Part shown: positions 6,798 through 15,821 of the stretch, one piece after another | Position numbering within the stretch: position 1 is the stretch's first letter | How the letters are laid out: every line of letters starts with the position of its first letter | From: a virus | Length of the DNA: 25,640 bases | Direction: 5' to 3' (one strand) | Virus record (IMG/VR): IMGVR_UViG_3300008267_000328 | Span: 1 to 25,640 of that record | The notes under the pieces: model-generated | Databases searched by the model: none | Told to the model about the DNA's origin: nothing | What the model saw: the letters and a program-made list of their open reading frames with translations, nothing else | Program-made: the position numbers and the translations under genes

Positions 6798-9380
6798 ATG
6801 CAAGATGAATCTATAAACCCAGACTTAGTTAACGAACTCCGCAAAGCCTTAGGTATGGCTAAGAAGGAGATGAAAGAGCTATACGCTATGGGTTCCTTGT
6901 ATAGTAAATCTCTAACTGGAGCAACTGAGGAAGCTAAGCGATCTAACTTTATATTAGGTCAGCAGAACGGTTTAGTCACTTCTCTTAACAAGTCGATAGA
7001 GAAGATGAAGGAAGGAACGAAGGAGAGGTTGCAATTAGAAAATTTAACAAAGCAGGTATTAGAAACAGCTAATGAAATGGCTGCATCAAGAAACCGGTCT
7101 ATGGCAGATTTGGTTTTGAAGCAGCAGATGGTTAAGCATGGTTTGACAGATGAGTACGCAGAACAAGCTAAAAATTTACAACTACTACTTGATCAAGGCG
7201 CAATTACAGAAGGCATATATGATATGCACATTAAGCGTCTTCAAGAGGATCAAAAAAGAGTTAAGCATGTAAAAGAGGAGGTTGAGTTATACGAAGAAAT
7301 AGCAGCAAAGCAGCTTGAGATTATAGAAGAAGCTGAATCTTGGAAAAAGAGTTTTACTAAGATTTCAGAGACAGCAAAAGCTATTGCTCGTGATCCAAAG
7401 GTGATGGGAGCTTTCTTACTCAATGAAGCTGTCAAAGGAATTGAGAAGGGTATTGAAGGTTTTGAAGAGTTTAAGAAACAAGGACTCTCTGCCGGCCAAG
7501 CTATGGAAGCTCAAATGAAAACAATGTCGTTTGCATCTATAGCAGGTTTATCGGATACCCAAGGTGTTATGAATGGTGTCATTGAGCAATACGGAAACGT
7601 CAATGCACTTAGTGGTGACACTGTGAATGAGCTTGGTAAGATGGCTGTACACTTCGGTATTGCTGGAGCTGAGGCAGCTAAACTAAACGCATCTTTATCT
7701 GAGATGCCAGGTGAGACAGCTGAAACTGCAGCACACGCAATGGAGCACGTAGGTCATATGGCTGAGCTTCAAGGAATTGCACCAGGTAAAATTATGAAAG
7801 ACATGGCTGCAAATACTGGAGCAATGGCTTTATATGGTAAGGGTGGTGCTAAAGCATTTGGTGAATCTGCTATCCAACTTCATAAGATGGGAGTTGAAAT
7901 AGGCACAGCTGCTAAGATGGCGGATGGCTTATTGGATTTTGAAAGTAGTATCAATAAGCAGATGGAAGCATCTGTGTTATTGGGTAGAGAGATTAATTTA
8001 GATAAAGCTCGAGAGTTAGCTTTGAATGGTGATCTTGAGGGATCAACTAAAGAAGTACTTGCAAATATTGGTGGAGCTGCTGAGTTCGAAAAAATGAACG
8101 TAATGCAGAAGAAAGCTTTAGCAGAAGCTACTGGAATGACAGTAGAAGAATTGCAAAAGTCTATTGATGCTCAAGAAGAGTCAAATAAATATTTTGGCGA
8201 AGGTAGTAGTATAGGAATGAATGCTTTGGGTTATTTAGCAGAGTATGGTAGTAAGGGTGCTTCTTTCTTTAAAGAAAATGGCTTACTAATACTATCCAGT
8301 ATTCAGTTTTTACAAAACATGAACTTAACCAAGTTCAAAGGATATGCAGCAGATGCAGCACATTGGATAAAAGAGAAGGCTCATTGGGCATGGAAAGCTA
8401 CTGCAGGAAAACTTATGGGTAAAGGTGGTGGTGCTGTAGATAAACTATCTGAAGTAACTACAGATCAAACTAAAAGTTTATCAGATAAGACAAAAGGAAC
8501 AGATGCAAAAAAAGGAGGCGGTGTAAAAGGTTTTCTTAAAGGATTGGGAGATGGCTTAGCTAGTATTGGTAAGCAGTTTGCTAATGTTGTTAAGGGTGCC
8601 GTTGCTTTAGGTATTACGGGTATTGCTCTAGGTGGATCGTTTGCAGTTGCAATGATGATGCTAGGAGATCAAGATCCGGTTCAAATGTTAGCTGTAGCTG
8701 GGTCTTTGAGTATGTTAGGATTAACGGTAGCCATCCTAGGTAAATTAGGGGGACAGATTATACAAGGTGCTGTCGCAATGGTGATATTGGGAGCAGCATT
8801 GATTCCAGCAGCATTTGCGTTTAGCATGTTAGGTGGTATAGATATCAAACAAATGGCAGCATTCAGTATTGCATTACCATTATTAGCATTAGCAGCAGCA
8901 GGATTAGGATTCTTAATAATCCCTATAACTCTAGGAGCAGCAGCATTAGCAGCATTAGGTGTTGGTATGATTGCAGTAGCTGGAGGTTTGGCTGTACTAC
9001 AAGCTGCACAAGGTGGTATGGATGTATTTACTAGCTTAACAAACTTAGCATTACAGTCAGCAGGATTAGGATTAGTTGCAATGTCTATTGTATCTATTGG
9101 AGCTGGTCTAGGAGTAATGGCGATAGCAGGTCTTGCAGCATTACCAGTAATTGCAGCGTTGACAGGACTAGCAGTTGTAGCACCAGCCTTAGCAGGTTTA
9201 GGAATGGCACTTGGTGGAATGTTTGGTGGCGGTGGTGAAGACGAAGATAAGATGGATACGTTGATTGCAAAAATGGATCAACTTATAGCAGTAGCTTCAT
9301 CAGGTGGTGAAGTTAAGATGGATGGTAAGAAGGTTGGTGAAGTAGTACGTTTAGGATTAAACTCATCAGGAATTAGATAA
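6798..9380 (+). CDS. Tail tape measure protein
   Basis: Long protein of 860 residues that would set tail length and fill the tube (T4 gp29 role; gp29 is 590 residues). Residues about 20-185 are highly charged helices, predicted coiled coil. A middle domain (about 240-460) is Ala/Gly-rich and includes ETAETAAHAMEHVGHMAELQ. A very hydrophobic stretch (about 599-811) has many GxxxG-like helices that could span membranes, a typical tape measure property linked to DNA passage through the inner membrane. The C-terminus returns to soluble sequence (GGGGEDEDKMDTLIAKMDQL) and ends MDGKKVGEVVRLGLNSSGIR. Its position after tube and assembly protein and before baseplate genes is the canonical order. It overlaps the next start by 1 nt. 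Seen from composition and context, not from a sequence motif. Confidence 0.9.
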   Translation: MQDESINPDLVNELRKALGMAKKEMKELYAMGSLYSKSLTGATEEAKRSNFILGQQNGLVTSLNKSIEKMKEGTKERLQLENLTKQVLETANEMAASRNRSMADLVLKQQMVKHGLTDEYAEQAKNLQLLLDQGAITEGIYDMHIKRLQEDQKRVKHVKEEVELYEEIAAKQLEIIEEAESWKKSFTKISETAKAIARDPKVMGAFLLNEAVKGIEKGIEGFEEFKKQGLSAGQAMEAQMKTMSFASIAGLSDTQGVMNGVIEQYGNVNALSGDTVNELGKMAVHFGIAGAEAAKLNASLSEMPGETAETAAHAMEHVGHMAELQGIAPGKIMKDMAANTGAMALYGKGGAKAFGESAIQLHKMGVEIGTAAKMADGLLDFESSINKQMEASVLLGREINLDKARELALNGDLEGSTKEVLANIGGAAEFEKMNVMQKKALAEATGMTVEELQKSIDAQEESNKYFGEGSSIGMNALGYLAEYGSKGASFFKENGLLILSSIQFLQNMNLTKFKGYAADAAHWIKEKAHWAWKATAGKLMGKGGGAVDKLSEVTTDQTKSLSDKTKGTDAKKGGGVKGFLKGLGDGLASIGKQFANVVKGAVALGITGIALGGSFAVAMMMLGDQDPVQMLAVAGSLSMLGLTVAILGKLGGQIIQGAVAMVILGAALIPAAFAFSMLGGIDIKQMAAFSIALPLLALAAAGLGFLIIPITLGAAALAALGVGMIAVAGGLAVLQAAQGGMDVFTSLTNLALQSAGLGLVAMSIVSIGAGLGVMAIAGLAALPVIAALTGLAVVAPALAGLGMALGGMFGGGGEDEDKMDTLIAKMDQLIAVASSGGEVKMDGKKVGEVVRLGLNSSGIR

Positions 9381-11368
9381 TGGCTCAACTATTTAAAACA
9401 ATAAGTCTTGAAGAGAGGTTGAAGGCAAGTCCTTACAACACGGCTCCTAGTTTACCAAAACCAACTAAGGAAGTGGAAGGTGCTAGTTTAAAATTAACAC
9501 CAGAAGCTATAAAGGTTAATAGCCAAATTCTAAAAGCATCAGCATCAAAGCAGCAGAAGTTTAGCTTTCCAACAATTGGAAATTTTAATACGGAGCCTAT
9601 CTCCAAACTAGCAAGACCGTTTGTTAATGTGAAATTCAGATCCTCAATTAACTTGGCTGATAGATTAAAGCAACCAAAGTTAGGATCTACAACACACTTA
9701 TCACAATTCTTCTTAGCAGACTTATATACGGATTATATCAAGATAACTCCGTTTGGAATATTTACACACACAAGTAATACAGTATTATCAACACCACCAG
9801 CTTCTTTAGCGCAGGGAGGTGTCAATCCAACTATACCAACCTTCATAAGCGAATTAGCACAAGGGATGGTTCTTAGTAATGGTACCTACTACTCGTTCAT
9901 CAATGTACAAGTACCAGATTACGATAGTTTAATTTTACAAGGAACTTATTTTAGTAATGGTGCATACTCATCGTTAGTAGTACCAACAATAAGCATCAGC
10001 TCTCAGAGTTTGGTGCAAGGTGGCATCAATCCAACAAACTCAGTAGGACAAGCCAGCATAGCATTGCTACAAGGGTTAGTAGCAGATCAAGCTAATAATC
10101 TTACGAGTTTAATAGTACCACCAGCACCACCAACAAACCTTTTGGAGTTTCCAAATATCGTGGTTGTTAATCCAATAGCAACACCAAACCAAGGTGGTGA
10201 GGATCCAGTACAAATAACTTTCCAACCAGAAAGAACGTCACCAATATTGAATGTACTGAAGTACGCAGCTGATAGAGCTTTGGCATTCTTCACACCTACT
10301 ATAAAGCATGGTAGTGCAGTATTAAGAGGAACAGACTTTCAAACAGCAGTAAGACCAAACCAAGGAACTGCACCAACAAAATTACCACCAATAGATGGTA
10401 AGTACTTTGATTACAAAAGCAGTCAAGTATCACCAGTACTATCAAACGCTCTAGATGCCGCAAAGGTTGAGGATGTATTGATGGTGTGGATTGATTGGCA
10501 ATACGCATTTGCAAAACCAGCTTATTACGATAACAATAACAAAGCTCAAAACTATCTAAGTGTTGAGTATGTTAAGATTGGTGGACAACTGGTTCGTAAT
10601 CCAAACACCACTTTAGCAAGAGCTTTAGGAGCTAGCACATCCACTGAAAACCTAGCATCGCTAATAAAACAAACAGTACAGTTTCCAAAGTCGACTGGTA
10701 ATGAGGGAAGTTTGGCATCATACAAAACATTGACGTATGATCAAATCGTAAAGAGAGCTAACGATCCATCAGAACAAAGACCAGACTTCCGTAAAGATTT
10801 AGGTATCAATGTAAAAACTAGTACGAGTGTTAATCGTAGAGGTATTGATTCTGGCGCATCTAATGACTTTGTAACGCTACAGATTGCATCAATGACTGGT
10901 CAGGGTTCTGTGAAATTCCGATCATTCATTACTTCGTTTAGTGATGGCTGGAGTGTTTCTTGGAATGACTTGAACTATGTCGGTCGTCAAGATACACTAA
11001 AGACTTTTAAAGGTGCAACAAGAGCTGGAAGTGTAGCTTTTAAGGTAGCAGCATTCAATCTTACAGACCTAAATGCACAGTACGCTAAACTAAATAAACT
11101 AACAAAGATTGCTGCAGTCGGTGCTCCATTGGATGGAGGTTTGTATATTGCAGGACCGTTGTGTAAGTTGACTATAGGTAATTGGTTTACCAATACACCA
11201 GTTGTATTTAATTCGGTTAAGTTTGATGTGCAGATGGCTGACTATTCTTGGGATATTGATAAAGAGATGCCACAGCTAGTGGATGTATCTTTAGACTTTG
11301 CTGTTCTAGGTGATGTTAGCGGTAAGCCATTGAATGCAGCTTCAAACGATTATTTTAATTACAGATGA
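9380..11368 (+). CDS. Baseplate / tail-tube-proximal structural protein
   Basis: A 662-residue virion protein. The N-terminal half is low in Cys and rich in Ser/Thr/Asn/Pro, with repeated QGG(V/I)NPT and QG...SNG.Y.S units (roughly residues 140-275), suggesting beta-structured repeats. The C-terminal region (about 510-640) has the pattern KFRSFITSFSDGWSVSWNDL, YVGRQDTLKTFKGATRAGS, KLNKLTKIA, CKLTIGNW and LVDVSLDFAVLGD, typical in my experience of a phage baseplate/tail-tube-like domain found downstream of tape measure genes. It starts on the last base of the tape measure stop and overlaps the next gene by 4 nt. A role capping the tube at the baseplate is inferred; the exact T4 counterpart is unclear. 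Confidence 0.72.
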   Translation: MAQLFKTISLEERLKASPYNTAPSLPKPTKEVEGASLKLTPEAIKVNSQILKASASKQQKFSFPTIGNFNTEPISKLARPFVNVKFRSSINLADRLKQPKLGSTTHLSQFFLADLYTDYIKITPFGIFTHTSNTVLSTPPASLAQGGVNPTIPTFISELAQGMVLSNGTYYSFINVQVPDYDSLILQGTYFSNGAYSSLVVPTISISSQSLVQGGINPTNSVGQASIALLQGLVADQANNLTSLIVPPAPPTNLLEFPNIVVVNPIATPNQGGEDPVQITFQPERTSPILNVLKYAADRALAFFTPTIKHGSAVLRGTDFQTAVRPNQGTAPTKLPPIDGKYFDYKSSQVSPVLSNALDAAKVEDVLMVWIDWQYAFAKPAYYDNNNKAQNYLSVEYVKIGGQLVRNPNTTLARALGASTSTENLASLIKQTVQFPKSTGNEGSLASYKTLTYDQIVKRANDPSEQRPDFRKDLGINVKTSTSVNRRGIDSGASNDFVTLQIASMTGQGSVKFRSFITSFSDGWSVSWNDLNYVGRQDTLKTFKGATRAGSVAFKVAAFNLTDLNAQYAKLNKLTKIAAVGAPLDGGLYIAGPLCKLTIGNWFTNTPVVFNSVKFDVQMADYSWDIDKEMPQLVDVSLDFAVLGDVSGKPLNAASNDYFNYR

Positions 11369-11664
11369 TAAACAGATACGAAACCATACCACAAAAAACT
11401 GGAGACAATGGAAAGCGTGTAGTCCGTTCCATCATCTATCCTCCTATTCCACGTAGTTTAGATGACACGTATATTATCACTACTATCGGTGATAGACTAG
11501 ACCTACTATCTAACAAGTATTATGGCAATGTTGGTTATTGGTGGATTATCGCACAAGCTAATGAAGTTGGAAAAGGTGATTTGAATTTACCAATAGGTGT
11601 ACAATTAAGAATACCGAGAAACATAGCAACAATCATTCAAGAATACGAAACACTAAATAGTTAA
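11365..11664 (+). CDS. LysM-like baseplate protein (gp53 / tail protein X type)
   Basis: A 99-residue protein with a LysM-like core: TTIGDRLDLLSNKYYGNVGY, then WWIIAQANEVG and LPIGVQLRIPRN. This is the arrangement seen in P2 gpX-type tail proteins and in the T4 gp53 baseplate wedge family, where the domain serves in protein-protein contacts of the baseplate rather than in wall binding. The ATG overlaps the upstream stop (ATGA), implying translational coupling, and the next gene begins 4 nt after. Shorter than T4 gp53, so it is closer to a minimal gpX-like form. Confidence 0.75.
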   Translation: MINRYETIPQKTGDNGKRVVRSIIYPPIPRSLDDTYIITTIGDRLDLLSNKYYGNVGYWWIIAQANEVGKGDLNLPIGVQLRIPRNIATIIQEYETLNS

Positions 11665-11668
11665 GGTT

Positions 11669-13636
11669 ATGGGTAGTCCCTTTGGAAAAAAATCAGTGCC
11701 TGGATCAACGCAGGCTGAACTTGATCGCCGTGGTACACAATCAGGTGTTACATGGGCTGCAAAACGAATGCCATGGATCCATGTAACAAGTCTATCTAGT
11801 GGTTGTGGAGGTAAATTTGTGACGCTATCGAGCAAAGCTAACGCACCTCTCTACGAAACAAACTATATTCGACCACTTCCAATAGTAACTGGTGTCGATG
11901 TTAAAAAGCAAGGTGAGTTAGGTACAACACGAAAAGCTACTATCAAACTAACAGCATTCTCAGACGATCAGCTCAGAGAGTTACAAAGATGTTATTTCAT
12001 TCCTGGAATGGGTTGTAGAGTTGAGTGGGGATGGAATGTGGATGCAGCTGGAACAAAGAGTTTAGGTCCAATTGGTTTAGGAAGGAACACAGCTGATCCA
12101 ATTGCAATCTGTGCAATGAATAAGCGAGCAGAATCGCAAACACACTACGCAGGTATTCAAGGAATCGTAGCAAACTTTTCATATAGCTTAACTAGGGATA
12201 ATACCTGGGATTGTAGTATTGAGGTGATAGCTGCATCAGAAGCTGTTGGTGGAAGTAAGGTAGCAACATATAATTGCCCTGATTGTGCTCGAGAATATAA
12301 AAACGAAGAGAACGGAGAAGAAAAGAGTGCTGTAGAAAATAAGTCTGATTTATATACGTTTTTTCATGACTTGTGGGAAAACTTTGAAACAGCTAAACCT
12401 AAGTACTTGCCAGGCTTACAAACTGTTGCGAGCCAAGATGGTAAGACTGCAGTCATAGCGCAATACAACTATCTAGGTCCACAACGTACAGATAAGGGTG
12501 GTGATGATTCTAGTTGGTATGAGGGTGGTATAGTTGGTGCTGTTATAGGTAATGAGGTTGACGCTACAGAAGGTTATATATCATATGCCACACTAGAGGC
12601 TGCGATTAACAGGTTTTGTATTCCTACAACGGGAGGCAAATACACTATCGGAAAGCTTTCAAGTAACGATATGCTAATATCAAATCACCCGAGCTTAGAA
12701 TCCTCAGACCCAAGAGTTTGTATTATTCCGGGTACATCCAAAGCCAATACAATAGCTAAGCCAGTTGGAGGCGGAGGAGCATCAGCTATTCAAGGGGGCA
12801 AAGTTGTATTAGACAATATAATGATTAACACTGTTTTTCTGATGCTTGAGTTAGATTCTGTTGAGAGTGGAGGAGATCCAAAACTAACAACATACTTACA
12901 AAACGTATTAAGAAAGATTAATGATTGTTGTGGAAACCTGTGGGAGTTTGAGGTGGTATCTACTAGTGAAGATTGCTCAGACCCAAAGAAAGTACCAACT
13001 ATATCTGTAATAGATGCAAAAATCTACGATCCAGCTCCAGCCTATCAAGTGCCGTCAAAAGCTATTGGTGGTAAGGCTTCTGCGTTGCGTGAAATGAAAC
13101 TGGATATGAAGATGACTGAGAATATGAAAACTCAGGCACTATATGCAGGTGGATCCAAACAACAAAAGGCAAAAACAGAGTCCGGAGGAAACTGTGGAGC
13201 AAATGCGTTGAAGGGATTTACAATGGGAAACAGTCATAAGAATTTAGCAGCACCACCGGCAACAGATCCACCTAAGTGTGATTGTGAGGGAGCTGCACCA
13301 AATGAAAAGAAACCTTCGTTTGCCGAATTGTTTGATAATCTTGGTGAGGAGGTAAATGATACAACAGCATCAGCTGCAAGGTCGGCTATTATTGAAGCTT
13401 ATGGAAAATCTGTAAATGCTGGTAATGATGATCATTGCAAAGGTATGATTGTTCCATTCGAGTTCAGCTTTACAACAGATGGGATTGGTGGTTTCTCCTT
13501 TGGTCAGATGGTATCTAGCGATCGTATTCCATCTGAAGTGAGAAGTGCTTACGATTGGCAAGTTACAGCTGTAGAGCATAGCATCACAGCGAACGATTGG
13601 ACTACTACGGTAAATACGGTAATGAGATATAAGTAA
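11669..13636 (+). CDS. Putative baseplate hub protein
   Basis: A 655-residue structural protein. Residues about 75-130 carry TTRKATIKLTAFSDDQLREL followed by CYFIPGMGCRVEWGW, a strand pattern found in phage hub proteins of the gp27/gpD/gp44 class. The C-terminus (KGMIVPFEFSFTTDGIGGFS onward, then QVTAVEHSITANDWTTTVNT) matches the way hub proteins end, a final beta domain with an HxI..NxWTT motif. It is unusually Cys-rich for a tail protein, with NCPDC, NDCCGN, GGNCG and PPKCDCEG clusters that could bind metal. Location after the tape measure and a LysM-like protein supports a hub or spike-holder role. The family assignment is by pattern only. It overlaps the next start by 1 nt. Confidence 0.65.
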   Translation: MGSPFGKKSVPGSTQAELDRRGTQSGVTWAAKRMPWIHVTSLSSGCGGKFVTLSSKANAPLYETNYIRPLPIVTGVDVKKQGELGTTRKATIKLTAFSDDQLRELQRCYFIPGMGCRVEWGWNVDAAGTKSLGPIGLGRNTADPIAICAMNKRAESQTHYAGIQGIVANFSYSLTRDNTWDCSIEVIAASEAVGGSKVATYNCPDCAREYKNEENGEEKSAVENKSDLYTFFHDLWENFETAKPKYLPGLQTVASQDGKTAVIAQYNYLGPQRTDKGGDDSSWYEGGIVGAVIGNEVDATEGYISYATLEAAINRFCIPTTGGKYTIGKLSSNDMLISNHPSLESSDPRVCIIPGTSKANTIAKPVGGGGASAIQGGKVVLDNIMINTVFLMLELDSVESGGDPKLTTYLQNVLRKINDCCGNLWEFEVVSTSEDCSDPKKVPTISVIDAKIYDPAPAYQVPSKAIGGKASALREMKLDMKMTENMKTQALYAGGSKQQKAKTESGGNCGANALKGFTMGNSHKNLAAPPATDPPKCDCEGAAPNEKKPSFAELFDNLGEEVNDTTASAARSAIIEAYGKSVNAGNDDHCKGMIVPFEFSFTTDGIGGFSFGQMVSSDRIPSEVRSAYDWQVTAVEHSITANDWTTTVNTVMRYK

Positions 13637-14208
13637 TGGCAGTCAATAGAAGAGTCAGCGAATTTTCACCAGGTCGAAACGACAACACCTACCTTTATAC
13701 AAAGGGTGGCGAGTTTAGTTTGGATGGTGTTGAATATGTTGGTGAGTATCATCTTATTGGGTCTGTTCCTAAGACGGGACCAGTTGCTAATCCTGGTAAT
13801 CGTGTGTTGCAGAGACTGTACACTAATCCAGACCACTACGTATATGATCGCTTAAAGAATTTTGATGTCACTGTTTTAAACTATGTAGAACCAAAACCAT
13901 ACCTCTACGTACCTACTGAACAAGACTATACTGTAGGATATGACAACAGATACTTTGTTGAGAAGCTTGAGGATGATATGAGTTATGCAATAGAGATTAA
14001 TCAGGATCAGTATAACCTCATCGGGAAGAGAGGTGGAATTGATGGTGGTTTGTATCCGTCGGTTGTAGTTCGATGGAAGTTGACTGGCAAAAGGTCAGAC
14101 ATCGTATCACATAACGAGATGGAGCTATATAAGGCATCTCTCCAAGTACCTAGTGTAAACTACGCAGTTCGAAACTTTTTAGAGTTTGCCCGCATCACTT
14201 TAGTTTGA
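13636..14208 (+). CDS. Presumed virion/tail protein, conserved in T4-like phages
   Basis: A 190-residue, Tyr/Asn/Val-rich, predicted beta protein without Cys. The segment YTKGGEFSLDGVEYVGEYH is typical of a group of structural-region proteins in marine T4-like phages in which a short 'G.F...G..Y.G.YH' strand is followed by a TG or PG turn; I know no assigned function. Last gene of the tail operon, with a 1-nt overlap upstream and a 31-nt gap with a host-like promoter downstream. A baseplate or fibre-attachment role would fit, but nothing in the sequence proves it. Confidence 0.65.
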   Translation: MAVNRRVSEFSPGRNDNTYLYTKGGEFSLDGVEYVGEYHLIGSVPKTGPVANPGNRVLQRLYTNPDHYVYDRLKNFDVTVLNYVEPKPYLYVPTEQDYTVGYDNRYFVEKLEDDMSYAIEINQDQYNLIGKRGGIDGGLYPSVVVRWKLTGKRSDIVSHNEMELYKASLQVPSVNYAVRNFLEFARITLV

Positions 14209-14234
14209 TAATTGAAATAAGTTACGTATAGTTG
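14205..14234 (+). promoter_or_regulatory. Bacteroidota-type promoter (TTG-N19-TATAGTTG)
   Basis: TTG at 14205-14207, 19 nt, TATAGTTG at 14227-14234 (one mismatch to TAnnTTTG). It lies in the 31-nt gap before the polymerase; transcription would begin within a few bases of the ATG at 14240. Confidence 0.5.
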
Positions 14235-14239
14235 TCCAT

Positions 14240-15541
14240 ATGGTTATGGATACTATTCAGCAGTTACAGGATTTTACAGCTCAGTCTGTATTCCTATATC
14301 CTATTGTGGAGGATAGTAGATTACACAACCACTTCAATAAGATTATTGGTTTTGTATTGATCGATACAGAGACTCGCAACACTATAACAATCAGCAACGG
14401 ACATCCGGAAGGCATCTACAATTCTAACGACCTATCCTTTCTAAAAGATCGTAAAGTATATTGCTACAATTGTATGAGCATGAGATATGCAGGTTATGAT
14501 GTATCTCAGTTTATAGATTGTAACATGCAGTATTATTTATATACCAACCAACCATACACACCCGATACACCAACTATCATAAACCATTACAATAGGCAAT
14601 ACCAAAACTTCTACAAGGTCAACAGTCTAGTACCTCTATACAAGCATGAGGAGATTGCATTATCGATCTTTGAAGATAGTTGGGTGAAGATTACTCAACC
14701 TGGTTTAAGCTTCTATCAAAATGAATTAGCTGAGGCCTTCTATCGTATAGAAAGCAATGGTATCAATGTCAATCGTGATAAGTTTGTAGAACGGTTTGGA
14801 CAAACACTGAGTCTGAATAAGGAGTATTGTTACACTCAGTACAACTTCTACACAACAACGGGAAGACCTAGTAATCGCTTTGGTGGAATCAACTTTGCAG
14901 CATTGAATAAAGAAGATGAGACGAGAGCAGTATTTCAAACGAGATATGATCCAGGTACACTAGTAGAGATTGACTTCAACTCTTATCACCCAAGATTGAT
15001 TGCTCAGATTATTGGTTATGACTTTGGTAGCGATAATGTGTATGAACACTTAGCGTGCCACTATCATAACACAGATAATCCAACTCAGGAACAGATTGAA
15101 GAAGCTAAGGAAGGAACCTTCAGACAATTGTATGGCGGTATCCAACAACAATACCTACACATTCCATTCTTCAGTAAGACAAACGACATGGCAAAGTATC
15201 TGTGGAGTAAGGCTGAAGAGGATGGCTATATCGAAAGTCCAATATCAGGTAGAAGACTAATACTAAGCAATTATCAGGACATAACCTTATATACATTATT
15301 CAACTACTTTGTGCAGATGTATGAGACTGAGACAAACGTACTCATCTTAAATAAGATACATAAGCTATTGGAGAATAGTAGGGTAAAGCCAGTACTATAC
15401 ACATACGATAGTATTCTATTCGATACACCAGCAGATCAGATTCCGTGGTTGTTGGAGGAAGTTATCCCTCAAGCAATTGATCTCGAGAAGTTCCCAATCA
15501 AGATAAAGCACGGTACTACTTACAAAAACCTTAGCGTTTAA
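14240..15541 (+). CDS. Compact divergent family A DNA polymerase
   Basis: Predicted replicative polymerase of 433 residues, under half of E. coli Pol I. The polymerase motifs are in the C-terminal 230 residues in the correct order: TTGRPSNRFGG...NFAALNK (about 206-224), motif A EIDFNSYHPRLIA with D245, motif B K290xxxF294xxxYG (298-299), and motif C VLYTYDSILFD with D390. The two metal-binding Asp are kept, but the steric-gate Glu of motif A is His250 and the HDE of motif C is YDS. The N-terminal 200 residues are Tyr/Asn-rich. They contain one DTET at 42-45 that could be remnant Exo I, without convincing Exo II/III, so proofreading may be absent or supplied by another gene. Start at 14240 or the in-frame ATG at 14246. 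Neighbouring ssDNA-binding, recombinase, exonuclease and helicase genes support the call. Confidence 0.82.
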   Translation: MVMDTIQQLQDFTAQSVFLYPIVEDSRLHNHFNKIIGFVLIDTETRNTITISNGHPEGIYNSNDLSFLKDRKVYCYNCMSMRYAGYDVSQFIDCNMQYYLYTNQPYTPDTPTIINHYNRQYQNFYKVNSLVPLYKHEEIALSIFEDSWVKITQPGLSFYQNELAEAFYRIESNGINVNRDKFVERFGQTLSLNKEYCYTQYNFYTTTGRPSNRFGGINFAALNKEDETRAVFQTRYDPGTLVEIDFNSYHPRLIAQIIGYDFGSDNVYEHLACHYHNTDNPTQEQIEEAKEGTFRQLYGGIQQQYLHIPFFSKTNDMAKYLWSKAEEDGYIESPISGRRLILSNYQDITLYTLFNYFVQMYETETNVLILNKIHKLLENSRVKPVLYTYDSILFDTPADQIPWLLEEVIPQAIDLEKFPIKIKHGTTYKNLSV

Positions 15542-15553
15542 TCCCAACTCGTG

Positions 15554-15562
15554 ATATTTATT
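15554..15562 (+). promoter_or_regulatory. Late-type promoter motif, variant ATATTTATT
   Basis: One mismatch to ATATTTATA, ending 13 nt before the ATG at 15576, the same spacing as at 6470 and 23749. It suggests that the small proteins after the polymerase are expressed late, unlike their replication neighbours. Confidence 0.48.
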
Positions 15563-15575
15563 AGCAAAAGATATC

Positions 15576-15818
15576 ATGGCAAAAGGACAGTTGGATGTAT
15601 TAGAAAGCTTGATCCGCAAGGAGCTTGAAGCATACCTACGTGAGAATAAAATCAAGTTCAAAAGATTGAATGAACTTGAGTCAACTACTAATGCTGCGGA
15701 TGATCAAAAGGTAGCAGCGTTAAAACAAAAGAAAGCGGACCTAGATAAAAAAGCTGCACAAAATGATGCTGAGATTGCAAAACTCAAACAGCAGATTGAC
15801 GCGATAGAGAAGAAGTAA
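15576..15818 (+). CDS. Small coiled-coil protein, function unknown
   Basis: Eighty residues, highly charged. The N-terminus KGQLDVLESLIRKELEAYLR is amphipathic helix; after a short linker, residues about 42-80 form a regular Lys/Ala/Leu heptad repeat (AALKQKKADLDKK...), predicted coiled coil. It sits between the polymerase and another unknown gene, with its own late-type motif, so it is more likely a virion or assembly component than a replication factor. No family recognised. Confidence 0.72.
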   Translation: MAKGQLDVLESLIRKELEAYLRENKIKFKRLNELESTTNAADDQKVAALKQKKADLDKKAAQNDAEIAKLKQQIDAIEKK

Positions 15819-15821
15819 CAA

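Noticed and set aside
14534-14541. TATTTATA inside the polymerase gene
   Set aside because: Core only, without the leading A context and with no start codon shortly downstream; taken as chance.
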